Positions 14,691-22,502 of a stretch of DNA of 35,168 nucleotides are shown here, piece by piece (within the stretch, counting starts at the first letter, position 1; every line of letters starts with the position of its first letter). The stretch comes from Acidobacteria bacterium RIFCSPLOWO2_12_FULL_67_14b (GTDB lineage Bacteria > Acidobacteriota > Vicinamibacteria > Vicinamibacterales > UBA2999), in assembly GCA_001768615.1 (NCBI GenBank), contig MELE01000060.1, positions 15,775 through 50,942 of the forward strand, read 5' to 3'. A model generated the notes under the pieces. It saw only the letters and a program-made list of their open reading frames with translations, was not told where the DNA came from and did no database searches. A program made the position numbers and the translations under genes.

Positions 14691-15320
14691 ATGACCTCGG
14701 TCGACATGAACCTGCCGAACAGCCTGAGCGTCGCACGCATCTTCCTGGTGCCCGTGCTGGTATCGGTGCTCCTCACGAAATTCGAAGGCCGGCTGGTGTT
14801 GGGACTGCCGGTCGAGCTGGTGGCGGGCGCCATCTTCGGCCTCGCCTCGCTGACCGACTGGCTCGATGGCTACCTCGCGCGGCGCCGCCAGCAGGTCACC
14901 ACGCTCGGCCAGATCCTCGATCCGCTCGCCGACAAGCTGCTCATTTCGGCCACGCTCGTGTCGCTGGTGCAGCTCGGTCTGGCGCCGGCGTGGATGGTGG
15001 CCGTGATCATCGGGCGCGAGATCGCCGTCACCGGCCTGCGCAACCTCGCCTACTCGCGCGGCCTCACGATGCCGGCGTCGGGGCTGGGCAAGCTGAAGAT
15101 GGCGTCGCAAGTGACCGCCATCCTCCTGTTGATCCTGGGCTGGGAACGCCTGCCGCAGTTGCTGGTGATCGGGCAGGCCGCCCTGTGGGTGGTGCTGATC
15201 AGCGCGCTGGTGTCCGCGGTCGACTACTACCAGGGCTTCCAGCGGGCCATGCTGGCGCGCGCGCCGAAGATCGCGGACTTCGAGACGGCGAAGTCCGCGA
15301 GAGAAAAGAAGATCAGCTAA
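14691..15320 (+). CDS. pgsA: CDP-diacylglycerol-glycerol-3-phosphate 3-phosphatidyltransferase
   Basis: 209 residues from ATG 14691, chosen because GAGGGG precedes it at about 4 bases; ATG 14706 is the alternative and has no such site. The inner-membrane enzyme makes phosphatidylglycerol phosphate from CDP-diacylglycerol and glycerol 3-phosphate. The CDP-alcohol phosphotransferase motif D-G-x2-A-R-x8-G-x3-D-x3-D is intact: Asp59, Gly60, Ala63, Arg64, Gly73, Asp77 and Asp81. The opening NLPNSLSVARIFLVPVLV and the later GREIAVTGLRNLA are typical of PgsA rather than Pss or Cls. Several membrane helices follow. Its stop lies 5 bases from the convergent hypothetical gene. Confidence 0.93.
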   Translation: MTSVDMNLPNSLSVARIFLVPVLVSVLLTKFEGRLVLGLPVELVAGAIFGLASLTDWLDGYLARRRQQVTTLGQILDPLADKLLISATLVSLVQLGLAPAWMVAVIIGREIAVTGLRNLAYSRGLTMPASGLGKLKMASQVTAILLLILGWERLPQLLVIGQAALWVVLISALVSAVDYYQGFQRAMLARAPKIADFETAKSAREKKIS

Positions 15321-15325
15321 CGGGG

Positions 15326-16084
15326 CTACGGCATGCGGCGGGGGATCGCCACGTCGCCGGCCTCGACGACGTCTTTCGCGATCACGAGCACCACCTTCGA
15401 CGTCAGCTCGCCCGCCTCCATCACCACCGCGTCGCCGAGGTACACCAACGGGATGCCATCGTGGTGATCGCGGTAAATCGCAAAGCGTGCGCCCACCGCC
15501 ACACCCTGCGTCATGCCGCGATCGATCGAGAAGGTGTCGCCATCGCCAAAGGTCAGCCGGCCATCGGCGCCGAACAGGATCTGGGCGCGCTCGGCGAACT
15601 GCGGCTCGCCCATGGCATCCGCGGCGGTCGGCAGCACGACCTCGGTGAACGGCTCGAGGTAGTCGCCCGGCTCGATCGCGTCGCACGCGAATTCGACCGT
15701 GGCCAGGGCGTTGGTGTCGTCGACGGCCGTCACCGTGAGCCAGCCCGCGGTGCGCACCTTGCCGAAGCCCTCGCCGGTGCGGGGAAAGCGGGCCGGGCCG
15801 CCCTGCAGGCGCCGCGCCGCGAAGCGCTGGCCCACGGCGAGTCCGTCATCCGGCGTCCGCCCGACGACGACGACGTCGCCGTGCGTGAAGTTCTGGTGGC
15901 CGTCCAGGTTGTGGCCGCCCTTGATCACCAGCACCGCCGCCGGCAGCGTCGCCGCGGGCAAATCCGTGCAGCTGATCTGATGGGGCCGGAGCGTTCGGGG
16001 GCCGGTAACCGGGGAGCGGGACTGCGCCCAGGCCGAGGGTGACGCCGCCAGCAGAAGGGCGGCACAAGCGATGACGCTGCGCAT
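15326..16084 (-). CDS. Exported hypothetical protein
   Basis: 252 residues with a good signal peptide (MRSVIACAALLLAASPSAWAQ, cleavage after AQ), so it should be periplasmic or surface-bound. The mature part is rich in short beta-strands and Gly/Asp turns, with two similar blocks: GDVVVVGRTPDDGLAVGQRF and then, about 100 residues later, GDTFSIDRGMTQGVAVGARF. Each is a strand, a glycine-rich turn and an AVGxRF ending, suggesting an internal duplication of a small beta domain. It closes with VVEAGDVAIPRR. I recognise no enzymatic motif. Part of it may resemble the C-terminal domain of assembly proteins with repeated GxxVGxxF units, but this is weak. It stands alone between pgsA (convergent) and bamD. 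Confidence 0.65.
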   Translation of the reverse strand: MRSVIACAALLLAASPSAWAQSRSPVTGPRTLRPHQISCTDLPAATLPAAVLVIKGGHNLDGHQNFTHGDVVVVGRTPDDGLAVGQRFAARRLQGGPARFPRTGEGFGKVRTAGWLTVTAVDDTNALATVEFACDAIEPGDYLEPFTEVVLPTAADAMGEPQFAERAQILFGADGRLTFGDGDTFSIDRGMTQGVAVGARFAIYRDHHDGIPLVYLGDAVVMEAGELTSKVVLVIAKDVVEAGDVAIPRRMP

Positions 16085-16150
16085 GAACAGGCCTACTTTC
16101 TCGGGGAGCGCTTCGGCTGTCTTATCGGTCGATACGGCGATTCCACCAGA

Positions 16151-16924
16151 CTACGGGCTCTTGAGCTCAGTGACCCGCTTTTGCGTGGCCTCGAGGTACT
16201 CGGACTTCTCGAATTCGCGAAGCAAGCGTTCGTAGTAGGGGAGCGCTTCGGGCTTCTGCTTCGTTTGGTAGAGCGATTCCGCCAGATGATAATACACGGC
16301 GTCCCGATTCGTGTAGGCCGGGTCGGTCGTCAGCACCTCGCGAAAGCGATCGATCGCGCCGGGATAATAGCGCAAGCGGAAATAGAAGAAACCCACGCGG
16401 TAGCTCGCTTCGCTCAGCCGGTCCTTTGCTTCGCGTTCCAGCTTGCGCGCCTCCGGCATCAACGGGCTGTTCGGAAAGCGCTGCAGGAAGATCTCGATCT
16501 CCTTGACGGCGTCCTTGGTCGACGACTGGTCGCGCTCGGGCGCGAGCATCTGCTCCGTGTACGACTTGGCCAGCTGCAGCTGCGCGTAGTCGGCGCGCGG
16601 GTTGGTCGGGTAGAAGGTCAGGAACTCGCGGAATTCGTTGGCGGCCAGCAGGAGCGACTCGGTCGTGTGCTCGCCGATGTAGGTGTCGCCGAGCGCCAGC
16701 TTCGCGTCCGGACGGTACGGGCTCTGCGGATAGTTGTCGACGAGGTTCCGGAAGTACTCGCGGGCGTTCAGCCACTTCCGGTCCTTGGCGGCCGCGGTAC
16801 CCTTGTCGAACAGAAACTTGTCGGCGTCCACGGTGCCCACCGGCAGCACATCGTTCTTGGCGGCGCAGCCGCCCCCGATGGCCGCCACGAGGGCGAGCGC
16901 CGCGATCAGTCGAATCCCGCTCAT
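16151..16924 (-). CDS. bamD: Outer-membrane assembly lipoprotein BamD
   Basis: 257 residues. ATG 16924 overlaps the stop of the epimerase gene (ATGA); the frame extends a few codons upstream, but this start gives a proper lipoprotein signal with hydrophobic core and Cys20 in AAIGGGC. The mature part is five TPR-like helix pairs in the YfiO/BamD pattern: FDKGTAAAKDRKWLNAREYF, DNYPQSPYRPDAKLALGDTY, EFREFLTFYPTNPRADYAQL, then RFPNSPLMPEARK and AESLYQTKQKPEALPYYERL. BamD helps BamA insert beta-barrel proteins in the outer membrane, which implies a diderm host. It is the last gene of a long operon otherwise concerned with translation and cell-wall functions. Confidence 0.88.
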   Translation of the reverse strand: MSGIRLIAALALVAAIGGGCAAKNDVLPVGTVDADKFLFDKGTAAAKDRKWLNAREYFRNLVDNYPQSPYRPDAKLALGDTYIGEHTTESLLLAANEFREFLTFYPTNPRADYAQLQLAKSYTEQMLAPERDQSSTKDAVKEIEIFLQRFPNSPLMPEARKLEREAKDRLSEASYRVGFFYFRLRYYPGAIDRFREVLTTDPAYTNRDAVYYHLAESLYQTKQKPEALPYYERLLREFEKSEYLEATQKRVTELKSP

Positions 16925-17862
16925 GTTTTCGTCGCTTCCATCCAGCGCCACATGGCCCGAAGCCCTTCCTCGAGCGTCACCGACGGGGCAAAGGCCAGGT
17001 CGGCCTGCGCCCTCGACGTGTCGGCGTATGTGTCGCGCATATCGCCTTTTTGCGGGCCCTGCCGATCGATCGTGACGGCACGGCCGGAGACGCGGGCGAT
17101 CAGGTCGAAGACCTCCCGCAGGGAGACGCGTGCGCCCCCTCCGATATTGTAGACGCGCCCGGGGACTCCGCGGACGGCGGCCGCCGCGGTCGCCGTCACG
17201 GCGTCGGCCACGAACGTGAAATCCCGCGTCTGCAGCCCGTCACCGAACTGCACGAGGGGCTTCCCGGCCAGAAGGGCGGAAAAGAACCGGTGAAAGCCCA
17301 TGTCCGGGCGCTGGCGCGGTCCGTACACCGTGAAGTACCGAAGCGACACGGTGGGCACGCCGAAGTTCACAAAATACAGGTGGCACAGCTGCTCGGCCGC
17401 CAGCTTGGTGACCCCGTAAGGCGAAACCGGCTGCGGCAGCGCCAGCTCCGTCATGGGCATGGCCACCTCGTCGCCGTACACCGATGAGCTCGACGCGTAG
17501 ACCACCCGCTCGATGGGGCGTCCCACGCAGGCTTCGAGCAGCCGCTGGGTGGAGTCGACGTTCAACCCGGTGTAGACCTGGAACTCCGCGCCCCAGCTGC
17601 GGCGCACGCCGGCCTGCGCCGCCAGGTGAAACACGTGGGTGACGTCGTCGAGCAGCGCGCCCAGATTGACGTCGCGAATGTCGTCTTCGACGAACGTGTA
17701 CGCCGGCCGTCCGCGCAGCCCGACGAGGTTGCGCTCCTTGATTGGGCGCGGATAGAAATCCGTGAAGCAGTCGAGGCCCACCACTTGCGCGCCCTGATCG
17801 AGCAGGCGCTCGCTCAGGTGCGAGCCGATGAAGCCGGCGCCGCCCGTGACCAGTGCTTTCAT
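16921..17862 (-). CDS. NAD-dependent nucleotide-sugar epimerase/dehydratase (extended SDR)
   Basis: 313 residues, with an Rossmann loop TGGAGFIGSH at 7-15, LDCFTDFYPRPIKERN (the acidic residue that binds NAD ribose), the SSSSVYG strand at 124-130, and the catalytic pair Tyr149-x3-Lys153 in SPYGVTKLAAEQ. LRYFTVYGPRQRPDMGFHRF and NIGGGARVSLREVF are the substrate loops of the GalE/UDP-glucuronate 4-epimerase group. PRP-IKERNL resembles UDP-glucuronate epimerases more than GalE, but the substrate is not certain. Both ends overlap neighbours by 4 bases (bamD after, thioesterase before), so it is fully embedded in the operon. The product would supply an activated sugar for surface glycans. Confidence 0.88.
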   Translation of the reverse strand: MKALVTGGAGFIGSHLSERLLDQGAQVVGLDCFTDFYPRPIKERNLVGLRGRPAYTFVEDDIRDVNLGALLDDVTHVFHLAAQAGVRRSWGAEFQVYTGLNVDSTQRLLEACVGRPIERVVYASSSSVYGDEVAMPMTELALPQPVSPYGVTKLAAEQLCHLYFVNFGVPTVSLRYFTVYGPRQRPDMGFHRFFSALLAGKPLVQFGDGLQTRDFTFVADAVTATAAAAVRGVPGRVYNIGGGARVSLREVFDLIARVSGRAVTIDRQGPQKGDMRDTYADTSRAQADLAFAPSVTLEEGLRAMWRWMEATKT

Positions 17863-18272
17863 GCGAACAAGTCCTTCACGCGTTCCGGCAGCCGCACCGG
17901 ACGTCCCTGTCGATCGATCGTGGCGTGCACGGTGTGGCCCGATGCAATCGCCGCGCCGTCCGCGCGGCGGACGGCCTCGTAGTCGAACTGAATCCGCAGG
18001 GGCGACAGCCGCCGGGCCCGCGTCCGGATCTCGATCTCGTCATCGTACTTCGCGCTCAGACGGTAATCGCAGTGCGCTTCGATGACCGGCAGCGCGAGCC
18101 CGTCCTCTTCCATCGCGCGATACGACCATCCGGTGTCGCGCAGCCAGTCGGTGCGCCCAACCTCGAACCAGACGAGGTAGTTCGCGTAGTAGACCACGCC
18201 CATCTTGTCGGTTTCAGCGTAGCGCACGCGCACCGTCGAGCTGGTCGTGCGGCCGGCGGCCGTCTCGCTCAC
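17859..18272 (-). CDS. Acyl-CoA thioesterase, YbgC/4-hydroxybenzoyl-CoA type
   Basis: 137 residues from GTG 18272, which overlaps the rpe stop (GTGA). The hot-dog fold signature is clear: VRYAETDKMGVVYYANYLVWFEVGR, where the Asp22 in ETDKMG is the catalytic residue of YbgC and 4HBT enzymes. SYRAMEEDGLALPVIEAHCDY, then the strand IRTRARRLSPLRIQFDYEA and ASGHTVHATIDRQGRPVRLP follow. Length is that of the family. YbgC proteins hydrolyse acyl-CoA or acyl-carrier thioesters, and in proteobacteria the gene lies next to tol-pal. Here it is between rpe and an epimerase. It could trim acyl groups for envelope lipids; the substrate is not known. Confidence 0.88.
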   Translation of the reverse strand: MSETAAGRTTSSTVRVRYAETDKMGVVYYANYLVWFEVGRTDWLRDTGWSYRAMEEDGLALPVIEAHCDYRLSAKYDDEIEIRTRARRLSPLRIQFDYEAVRRADGAAIASGHTVHATIDRQGRPVRLPERVKDLFA

Positions 18273-18958
18273 CGTGCCGCGCCCTCGGCCGCCGCCAGCG
18301 CGGCGTCCTTGAGGGCCCGCGCCGCCGCCTCCGCCTGCGCATGGCCGCCGCCGAAGATGGCCTGGCCCGCGACCAGCCACTCGGCGCCGGCTTCGACGAC
18401 GGCGGCGACGGTCGTGAGGTCTATGCCGCCGTCGACCTCGATGGGCGCCCGCGTGTTGCCGGCGCGATCGAGCAGCCCGCGCACCGCGCGGATCTTCGCC
18501 AGGCTGTTCGGGATGAAGACCTGGCCGCCAAAGCCGGGATTCACCGACATCACCAGGACGAAGTCCAGTTCTCCGGCAACCTCTTCGAGCGTCACGACCG
18601 GCGTCGACGGGTTCAGCACGACGCCCGCCTTCGCGCCAAGCTTCCTGATTTGCCCGAGGGTCCGGTGCAGGTGCGGCAGGACCTCCACGTGCACCGACAC
18701 CATGTTGGCGCCGGCGTCGACGAAGGCTTCGAGGTACCGATCGGGATCCGAGATCATCAGGTGCACGTCGAGCGGGAGCGCGGTGACCTTCCGCAGCGCG
18801 CGCACGACCGGCTGGCCGATTGTGATGTTCGGCACGAAGTGGCCGTCCATCACGTCGACGTGGATCTGATCGGCGCCGCCGCGGGTGGCGGCCTCGATGT
18901 CGCGGCCGAGCGCCGCGAAATCCGCCGCGAGAATCGACGGCGCCAGGCGGATGTTCAT
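18269..18958 (-). CDS. rpe: Ribulose-phosphate 3-epimerase
   Basis: 229 residues from ATG 18958, which overlaps the stop of the PASTA gene (ATGA). Rpe interconverts ribulose 5-phosphate and xylulose 5-phosphate in the pentose phosphate pathway. All landmarks are present: LAPSILAADFAALG, HVDVMDGHFVPN with the metal-binding His/Asp pair, LPLDVHLMISDPDRYL, VLVMSVNPGFGGQ and PIEVDGGID with the second catalytic Asp. The fold is a TIM barrel and the length is normal. Its position after rsmB and a PASTA protein parallels the Firmicutes locus in which rpe ends the def-fmt-rsmB-prpC-prkC-rsgA group. Confidence 0.95.
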   Translation of the reverse strand: MNIRLAPSILAADFAALGRDIEAATRGGADQIHVDVMDGHFVPNITIGQPVVRALRKVTALPLDVHLMISDPDRYLEAFVDAGANMVSVHVEVLPHLHRTLGQIRKLGAKAGVVLNPSTPVVTLEEVAGELDFVLVMSVNPGFGGQVFIPNSLAKIRAVRGLLDRAGNTRAPIEVDGGIDLTTVAAVVEAGAEWLVAGQAIFGGGHAQAEAAARALKDAALAAAEGAAR

Positions 18959-19677
18959 CGGCTGACCTCCAGCGCAATCGGATCGCCGGGATGCACCTGG
19001 TAGCCGCTGGCCGGGGATTGCCGGACGACGACGCCGGTCGGAATGGCCGACGCGGCCGACTGCGCCGTAATCGACACGCGGAAGCCGCGAATGCGCATGA
19101 CGTCGGCGGCCCGCTCGCCGTTTAGTCCGATCAAGTCGGGCATGACGTAGGTGGCGCGATCTTCGCCGCGGTTCACGAGCAGCCGGACCTCCGAGGTTTG
19201 CGTCGACGGCGGCGGATCCTGCGCCACCACCACGTCGGGAGGGTAGGCGGCGGATCGGATTTCCGACACGGTGCCGATCGTCAGCCCATCCTGGGCGAGG
19301 CGGATCTCGGCGGCGCGCTGGGATTCCCCGAGCAGCGAGGGCGCCAGCGCCACGTGCGCGCCCGCACTGAGCCACACGCGAACGGTGCGCTGCCGGCGCG
19401 CGGTCGACCCCGCCGTCGGCTCCTGCCCCAGGACGACGCCCGCCGGGACCTTGGGGTCGGGACGCGGGTCTTGATCCACCTTCAATTGCAGATCGAGCTG
19501 AGAGGAGAGGGCGGTGGCGTCCGCGATCGACTGGCCCACCAGATCCGGCACCGTGACTTGCCGGGCCCGGATGGCCACCCGCATCGAGATGGCCGCGAAC
19601 AGCAGGAAAGTGCCGGCCAGGGCGCCCGCAAGGAGCAGGATCTTGCCGTAGCCGAGGACTCTCGATTTCAGCTGCAT
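18955..19677 (-). CDS. Membrane-anchored PASTA-domain protein without kinase domain
   Basis: 240 residues from ATG 19677 (a TTG one codon upstream is also possible). A short cytoplasmic start, one membrane helix (about 12-33, LLLAGALAGTFLLFAAISM), then three PASTA modules outside: VTVPDLVGQSIADATAL through RTVRVWLSAG, then LAPSLLGESQRAAEIRLAQDG through SEVRLLVNRG, then YVMPDLIGLNGERAADVMRI through DPIALEVSR. PASTA modules bind peptidoglycan fragments in PrkC/StkP kinases and in PBPs. Here the Ser/Thr kinase domain that normally precedes them is absent, and the gene lies between rsmB and rpe, where Firmicutes have prpC-prkC-rsgA. The product may sense or bind cell wall for an unseen partner. 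It is a free-standing gene, not truncated by a visible break. Confidence 0.88.
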   Translation of the reverse strand: MQLKSRVLGYGKILLLAGALAGTFLLFAAISMRVAIRARQVTVPDLVGQSIADATALSSQLDLQLKVDQDPRPDPKVPAGVVLGQEPTAGSTARRQRTVRVWLSAGAHVALAPSLLGESQRAAEIRLAQDGLTIGTVSEIRSAAYPPDVVVAQDPPPSTQTSEVRLLVNRGEDRATYVMPDLIGLNGERAADVMRIRGFRVSITAQSAASAIPTGVVVRQSPASGYQVHPGDPIALEVSR

Positions 19678-19695
19678 CAACGATCCTCAATGGTA

Positions 19696-21006
19696 CTACA
19701 ACGTCCTTCGGAGGACCGCGCCGTAGAAGGCTTCGAGGCCGTCGCGGAACGGCAGGGTCTGGTGAATGCGCTCCTGCGCAAACGCCGGGTGGGTTCGCAG
19801 GAAGCCGGCGACGACATCATCGTTCTCTTCGGGCTCGCTCGAACACGTGCTGTAGACGATCGTGCCGCCGGCGCGGACCAGCCCGGCGGCGCGCTCGAGC
19901 AGCGCGAGCTGCGCGGCGGCGAACCGCGGCAGGTCCTCCGCCGAGCGCCGCCAGCGAATGTCCGGGTCGCGCCGGACCGTGCCCAGCCCGGAACAGGGCG
20001 CATCGATCAGAATGGTGTCCAGGCTCGCGTCCCGCATCGGCAGGGCGCCATCGGGCGGCACCTGCACCACGCGCGCCCGCGACGCGCGGCACCGCGCCAG
20101 CGTGCTCGCCAGCACACGCAGGCGATGCGGACGCACGTCGGAGGCGACGACCACGCCCCGGCCGCCGACATCGGCGACGAGCGACATCGTCTTGCCGCCG
20201 GGAGAGGCGCACAGGTCCAGCACGCGCCCGCCGCGCGGCGGGTCCACCAGGGCCGCGATCAACTGGGACGCTTCGTCCTGGACCAGGAAGCGCCCTTCGC
20301 GAAACGCGCGCGTCGCCAGCGGCTGCCCGCTGCGCACGTGCAGCCCGTGGGGCGCGCGGCGCGTCGGCTCCGTGTCCACGCCATCGGCGCGCAATTCCTC
20401 GGCGAGCGCCTCGCGCGAGACCAACGTGCGATTGGGCGCCAGGCAGAGCGCGGCGGGCCGGTTGTTGAACACGAGCCACTGCTCGGTCGCGTCGCGTCCG
20501 TGGCGCTCGAGCCATCGTGAGACCAACCAGGCCGGATGCGAATGGACCGTTGCGAGGTAGGTGACGACGGCGTCGTCAGGCGCATCGTCCGGTGGAATCG
20601 GCGGCCACGCGATCGTCTCGCGGTCCTTGGCGAGCGCTCGCAAGACGGCGTTCACCAGACCGGCCGCGCTGGTCTTCCCCGATCGCCGGGTGAGCTCGAC
20701 CGCGTCGTGGATGATCGCCGACGCCGGAATACGAGACAGGTAGAGCAGCTGAAAGCCGCTCATCCTGAGGATGACCAGCACGGCGTCATCCAGCTTCGAG
20801 AGCGGCCGGCTCACGCGCGAGGCCAGTTGAAAGTCGATCGCCGCCCGCATGCGCAGGGTCCCCGAGACCAGTTCGAGCAGCAGCGCGCGATCGCGCTCAT
20901 CGGCGAGCGGCTTGCGGACGCGGGCGACCGCTTCGCCGAGGTCGAGATGACTCGCCTCGACCTGCCGGAGCGCATCAAACGCGGCGACGCGCGCCGTGGC
21001 GATCAT
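19696..21006 (-). CDS. rsmB: 16S rRNA (cytosine-967-C5)-methyltransferase
   Basis: 436 residues from ATG 21006, which overlaps the fmt stop (ATGA). The frame is open further upstream inside fmt, but the NusB-like start (MIATARVAAFDALRQVE) fixes the beginning. Domain order is that of RsmB/Sun: an N-terminal NusB-type helical domain (about 1-145, with DELTRR-like IIHDAVELTRRSGKTSAAGLVNAVLR), then a linker, then a Rossmann methyltransferase. The SAM loop is VLDLCASPGGKT, and the two catalytic cysteines are in DAPCSGLGT and STCSSEPEEN. It methylates C967 of 16S rRNA using SAM. The next gene, PASTA, starts 18 bases beyond its stop. Confidence 0.93.
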   Translation of the reverse strand: MIATARVAAFDALRQVEASHLDLGEAVARVRKPLADERDRALLLELVSGTLRMRAAIDFQLASRVSRPLSKLDDAVLVILRMSGFQLLYLSRIPASAIIHDAVELTRRSGKTSAAGLVNAVLRALAKDRETIAWPPIPPDDAPDDAVVTYLATVHSHPAWLVSRWLERHGRDATEQWLVFNNRPAALCLAPNRTLVSREALAEELRADGVDTEPTRRAPHGLHVRSGQPLATRAFREGRFLVQDEASQLIAALVDPPRGGRVLDLCASPGGKTMSLVADVGGRGVVVASDVRPHRLRVLASTLARCRASRARVVQVPPDGALPMRDASLDTILIDAPCSGLGTVRRDPDIRWRRSAEDLPRFAAAQLALLERAAGLVRAGGTIVYSTCSSEPEENDDVVAGFLRTHPAFAQERIHQTLPFRDGLEAFYGAVLRRTL

Positions 21007-21953
21007 GTCCTCGAGAAACGGGCGCCCGCCTTCAGCGAGGGGGCCGCGAGGGCTTCGCGCGCGCTGAGGACGCGCCGGCCTTCCAGCTGCAGTTCCAGGA
21101 TCTCCAGCACCGAGCGGTCGCCGCAGGCCACGAGCAGGCCCTCGTGAGCCGAGGCGGCGACAATGGTGCCGGGCGCGGGGAACTCCGATGGCGGCGCGCC
21201 CACGTGCGACCGGTGCACGAGGTAGCGGGTGCCGCCGAGGAACGTGTACGCGTGCGGCCACGGCGTCAACCCGCGGATCTGATTGTGGATGTCGTCGGCG
21301 GACCTGGCCCAGTCGATCAGCCCGTCCGCCTTGGTGAGCTTCGGCGCGTAGGTGGCCTTCGACTCGTCCTGTGGCGTCCCGGTCACGGGCCCGGCCGCGA
21401 GGCGGTCGACGGTTTCGACGAGCAGTTCGGCGCCGCGCACCGCGAGCTGCCGCTCGATGTCGGCCGCGGTGTCGTCCGGGCCGATCGGCAGCTCCGCTCG
21501 CGCCAGCATCGGCCCGGCATCGAGCGCCTTGACGACGCGCATGATGGTGACGCCGGTCGCGCGATCGCCGGCCATCACCGCGCGATGCACGGGCGAGGCG
21601 CCGCGATAGCGGGGCAGCAGCGACGCGTGAACGTTGATCAGGCCGAGACGCAGAGACGCCAGGAGCCAGTCGGGAAGGACCCTGCCGTACGCCGCCACCA
21701 CGCCAAGGTCGCCGCCGAGCGCGTTGAGCGGCGCCTCGAAGTCCTCGCGCGCCAGGCGTGCCGGTTGCAGCACCAGCAGGCCGGCCGACACGGCCAACGC
21801 CTTGACCGGACCGTCGCTCACGCGCTGCCCGCGCCCCCAAGGACGATCGGGCTGGGTGACCACGCCGGCGACGTGATGAGCGGAGCCGAGCAAGTGTTCG
21901 AGCGTGGGGACGGCGAAGCCGGGGGTGCCGAAGAACACGACGCGAAGCGCCAT
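21003..21953 (-). CDS. fmt: Methionyl-tRNA formyltransferase
   Basis: 316 residues from ATG 21953; a TTG one codon upstream is possible. Fmt adds the formyl group from 10-formyltetrahydrofolate to Met-tRNA(fMet). It opens with LRVVFFGTPGFAVPTLEHLL, then VVTQPDRPWGRGQR (the tRNA-contact loop), VVAAYGRVLPDWLL and the catalytic stretch INVHASLLPRYRGASPVHRA containing the family's Asn and His, followed by GDRATGVTIMRVVKALDAGP with the third residue, Asp. The C-terminal OB-like domain (about 205-316) includes TYAPKLTKADGLIDW and IRGLTPWPHAYTFL. Its end overlaps rsmB and its start lies 7 bases from the def stop: the conserved def-fmt pair. Confidence 0.95.
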   Translation of the reverse strand: MALRVVFFGTPGFAVPTLEHLLGSAHHVAGVVTQPDRPWGRGQRVSDGPVKALAVSAGLLVLQPARLAREDFEAPLNALGGDLGVVAAYGRVLPDWLLASLRLGLINVHASLLPRYRGASPVHRAVMAGDRATGVTIMRVVKALDAGPMLARAELPIGPDDTAADIERQLAVRGAELLVETVDRLAAGPVTGTPQDESKATYAPKLTKADGLIDWARSADDIHNQIRGLTPWPHAYTFLGGTRYLVHRSHVGAPPSEFPAPGTIVAASAHEGLLVACGDRSVLEILELQLEGRRVLSAREALAAPSLKAGARFSRT

Positions 21954-21960
21954 CAACCCG

Positions 21961-22470
21961 TCACCACTTGCCGGCCTTCGTCAGCTTTCGGATCTTGCGC
22001 AGGATCAGATCGCGCGAAATGCCGCGCAGGCGATCGACGAAGAGGCACCCGTTCAGGTGGTCCATCTCGTGTTGCAGGGCGCGCGCGAGCAGGCCCGTGC
22101 CTTCGATCGTCTGCTCGTCGCCTTGCCGGTTCAGGCCCTTGACGACCACGCGCTTCGGACGCGCCACGGTCGAGGTGAAGCCCGGAAGGCTCAGGCAACC
22201 CTCCTCCTCCAATTGCATGCCGTCGCGTTCGACGAAGGCCGGGTTGATCATCACGGTCAGCGCCTGGGGGTCCTTGCCGAGCGACAAATCCAGCACGAAG
22301 ATCTGCAGCGACTGGCCGACCTGCGACGCCGCCAGCCCGATACCGGGGGCGGCGTACATGGTTTCGATCATGTCGTCGACAAGCGTCTCAATCTCCGGCG
22401 TGATCGCGGCGACCGGGCGCGCCGGTTGGGCCAGCACCGAATCCCCGAGGCGAAGAATGGGACGAAGCAT
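21961..22470 (-). CDS. def: Peptide deformylase
   Basis: 169 residues from ATG 22470 (MLRPILRLGDSVLAQPA, the normal family start). The frame continues upstream but overlaps the end of aroC and does not resemble deformylase. Def removes the N-formyl group from nascent proteins with a metal, usually Fe2+. The three signature motifs are complete: GIGLAASQVG at 43-52, EEGCLSLPG with metal ligand Cys92, and HEMDHLNG with His134, Glu135 and His138. It pairs functionally with fmt just downstream. Confidence 0.95.
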   Translation of the reverse strand: MLRPILRLGDSVLAQPARPVAAITPEIETLVDDMIETMYAAPGIGLAASQVGQSLQIFVLDLSLGKDPQALTVMINPAFVERDGMQLEEEGCLSLPGFTSTVARPKRVVVKGLNRQGDEQTIEGTGLLARALQHEMDHLNGCLFVDRLRGISRDLILRKIRKLTKAGKW

Positions 22471-22502
22471 CCGCGGATGGCTCAGCCTGATGAGGGCGGC
22501 GG

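Noticed and set aside
17859-18977. A 372-residue fused protein ending in the thioesterase
   Set aside because: The part before GTG 18272 is a shadow frame of rpe; the thioesterase has its normal length without it.
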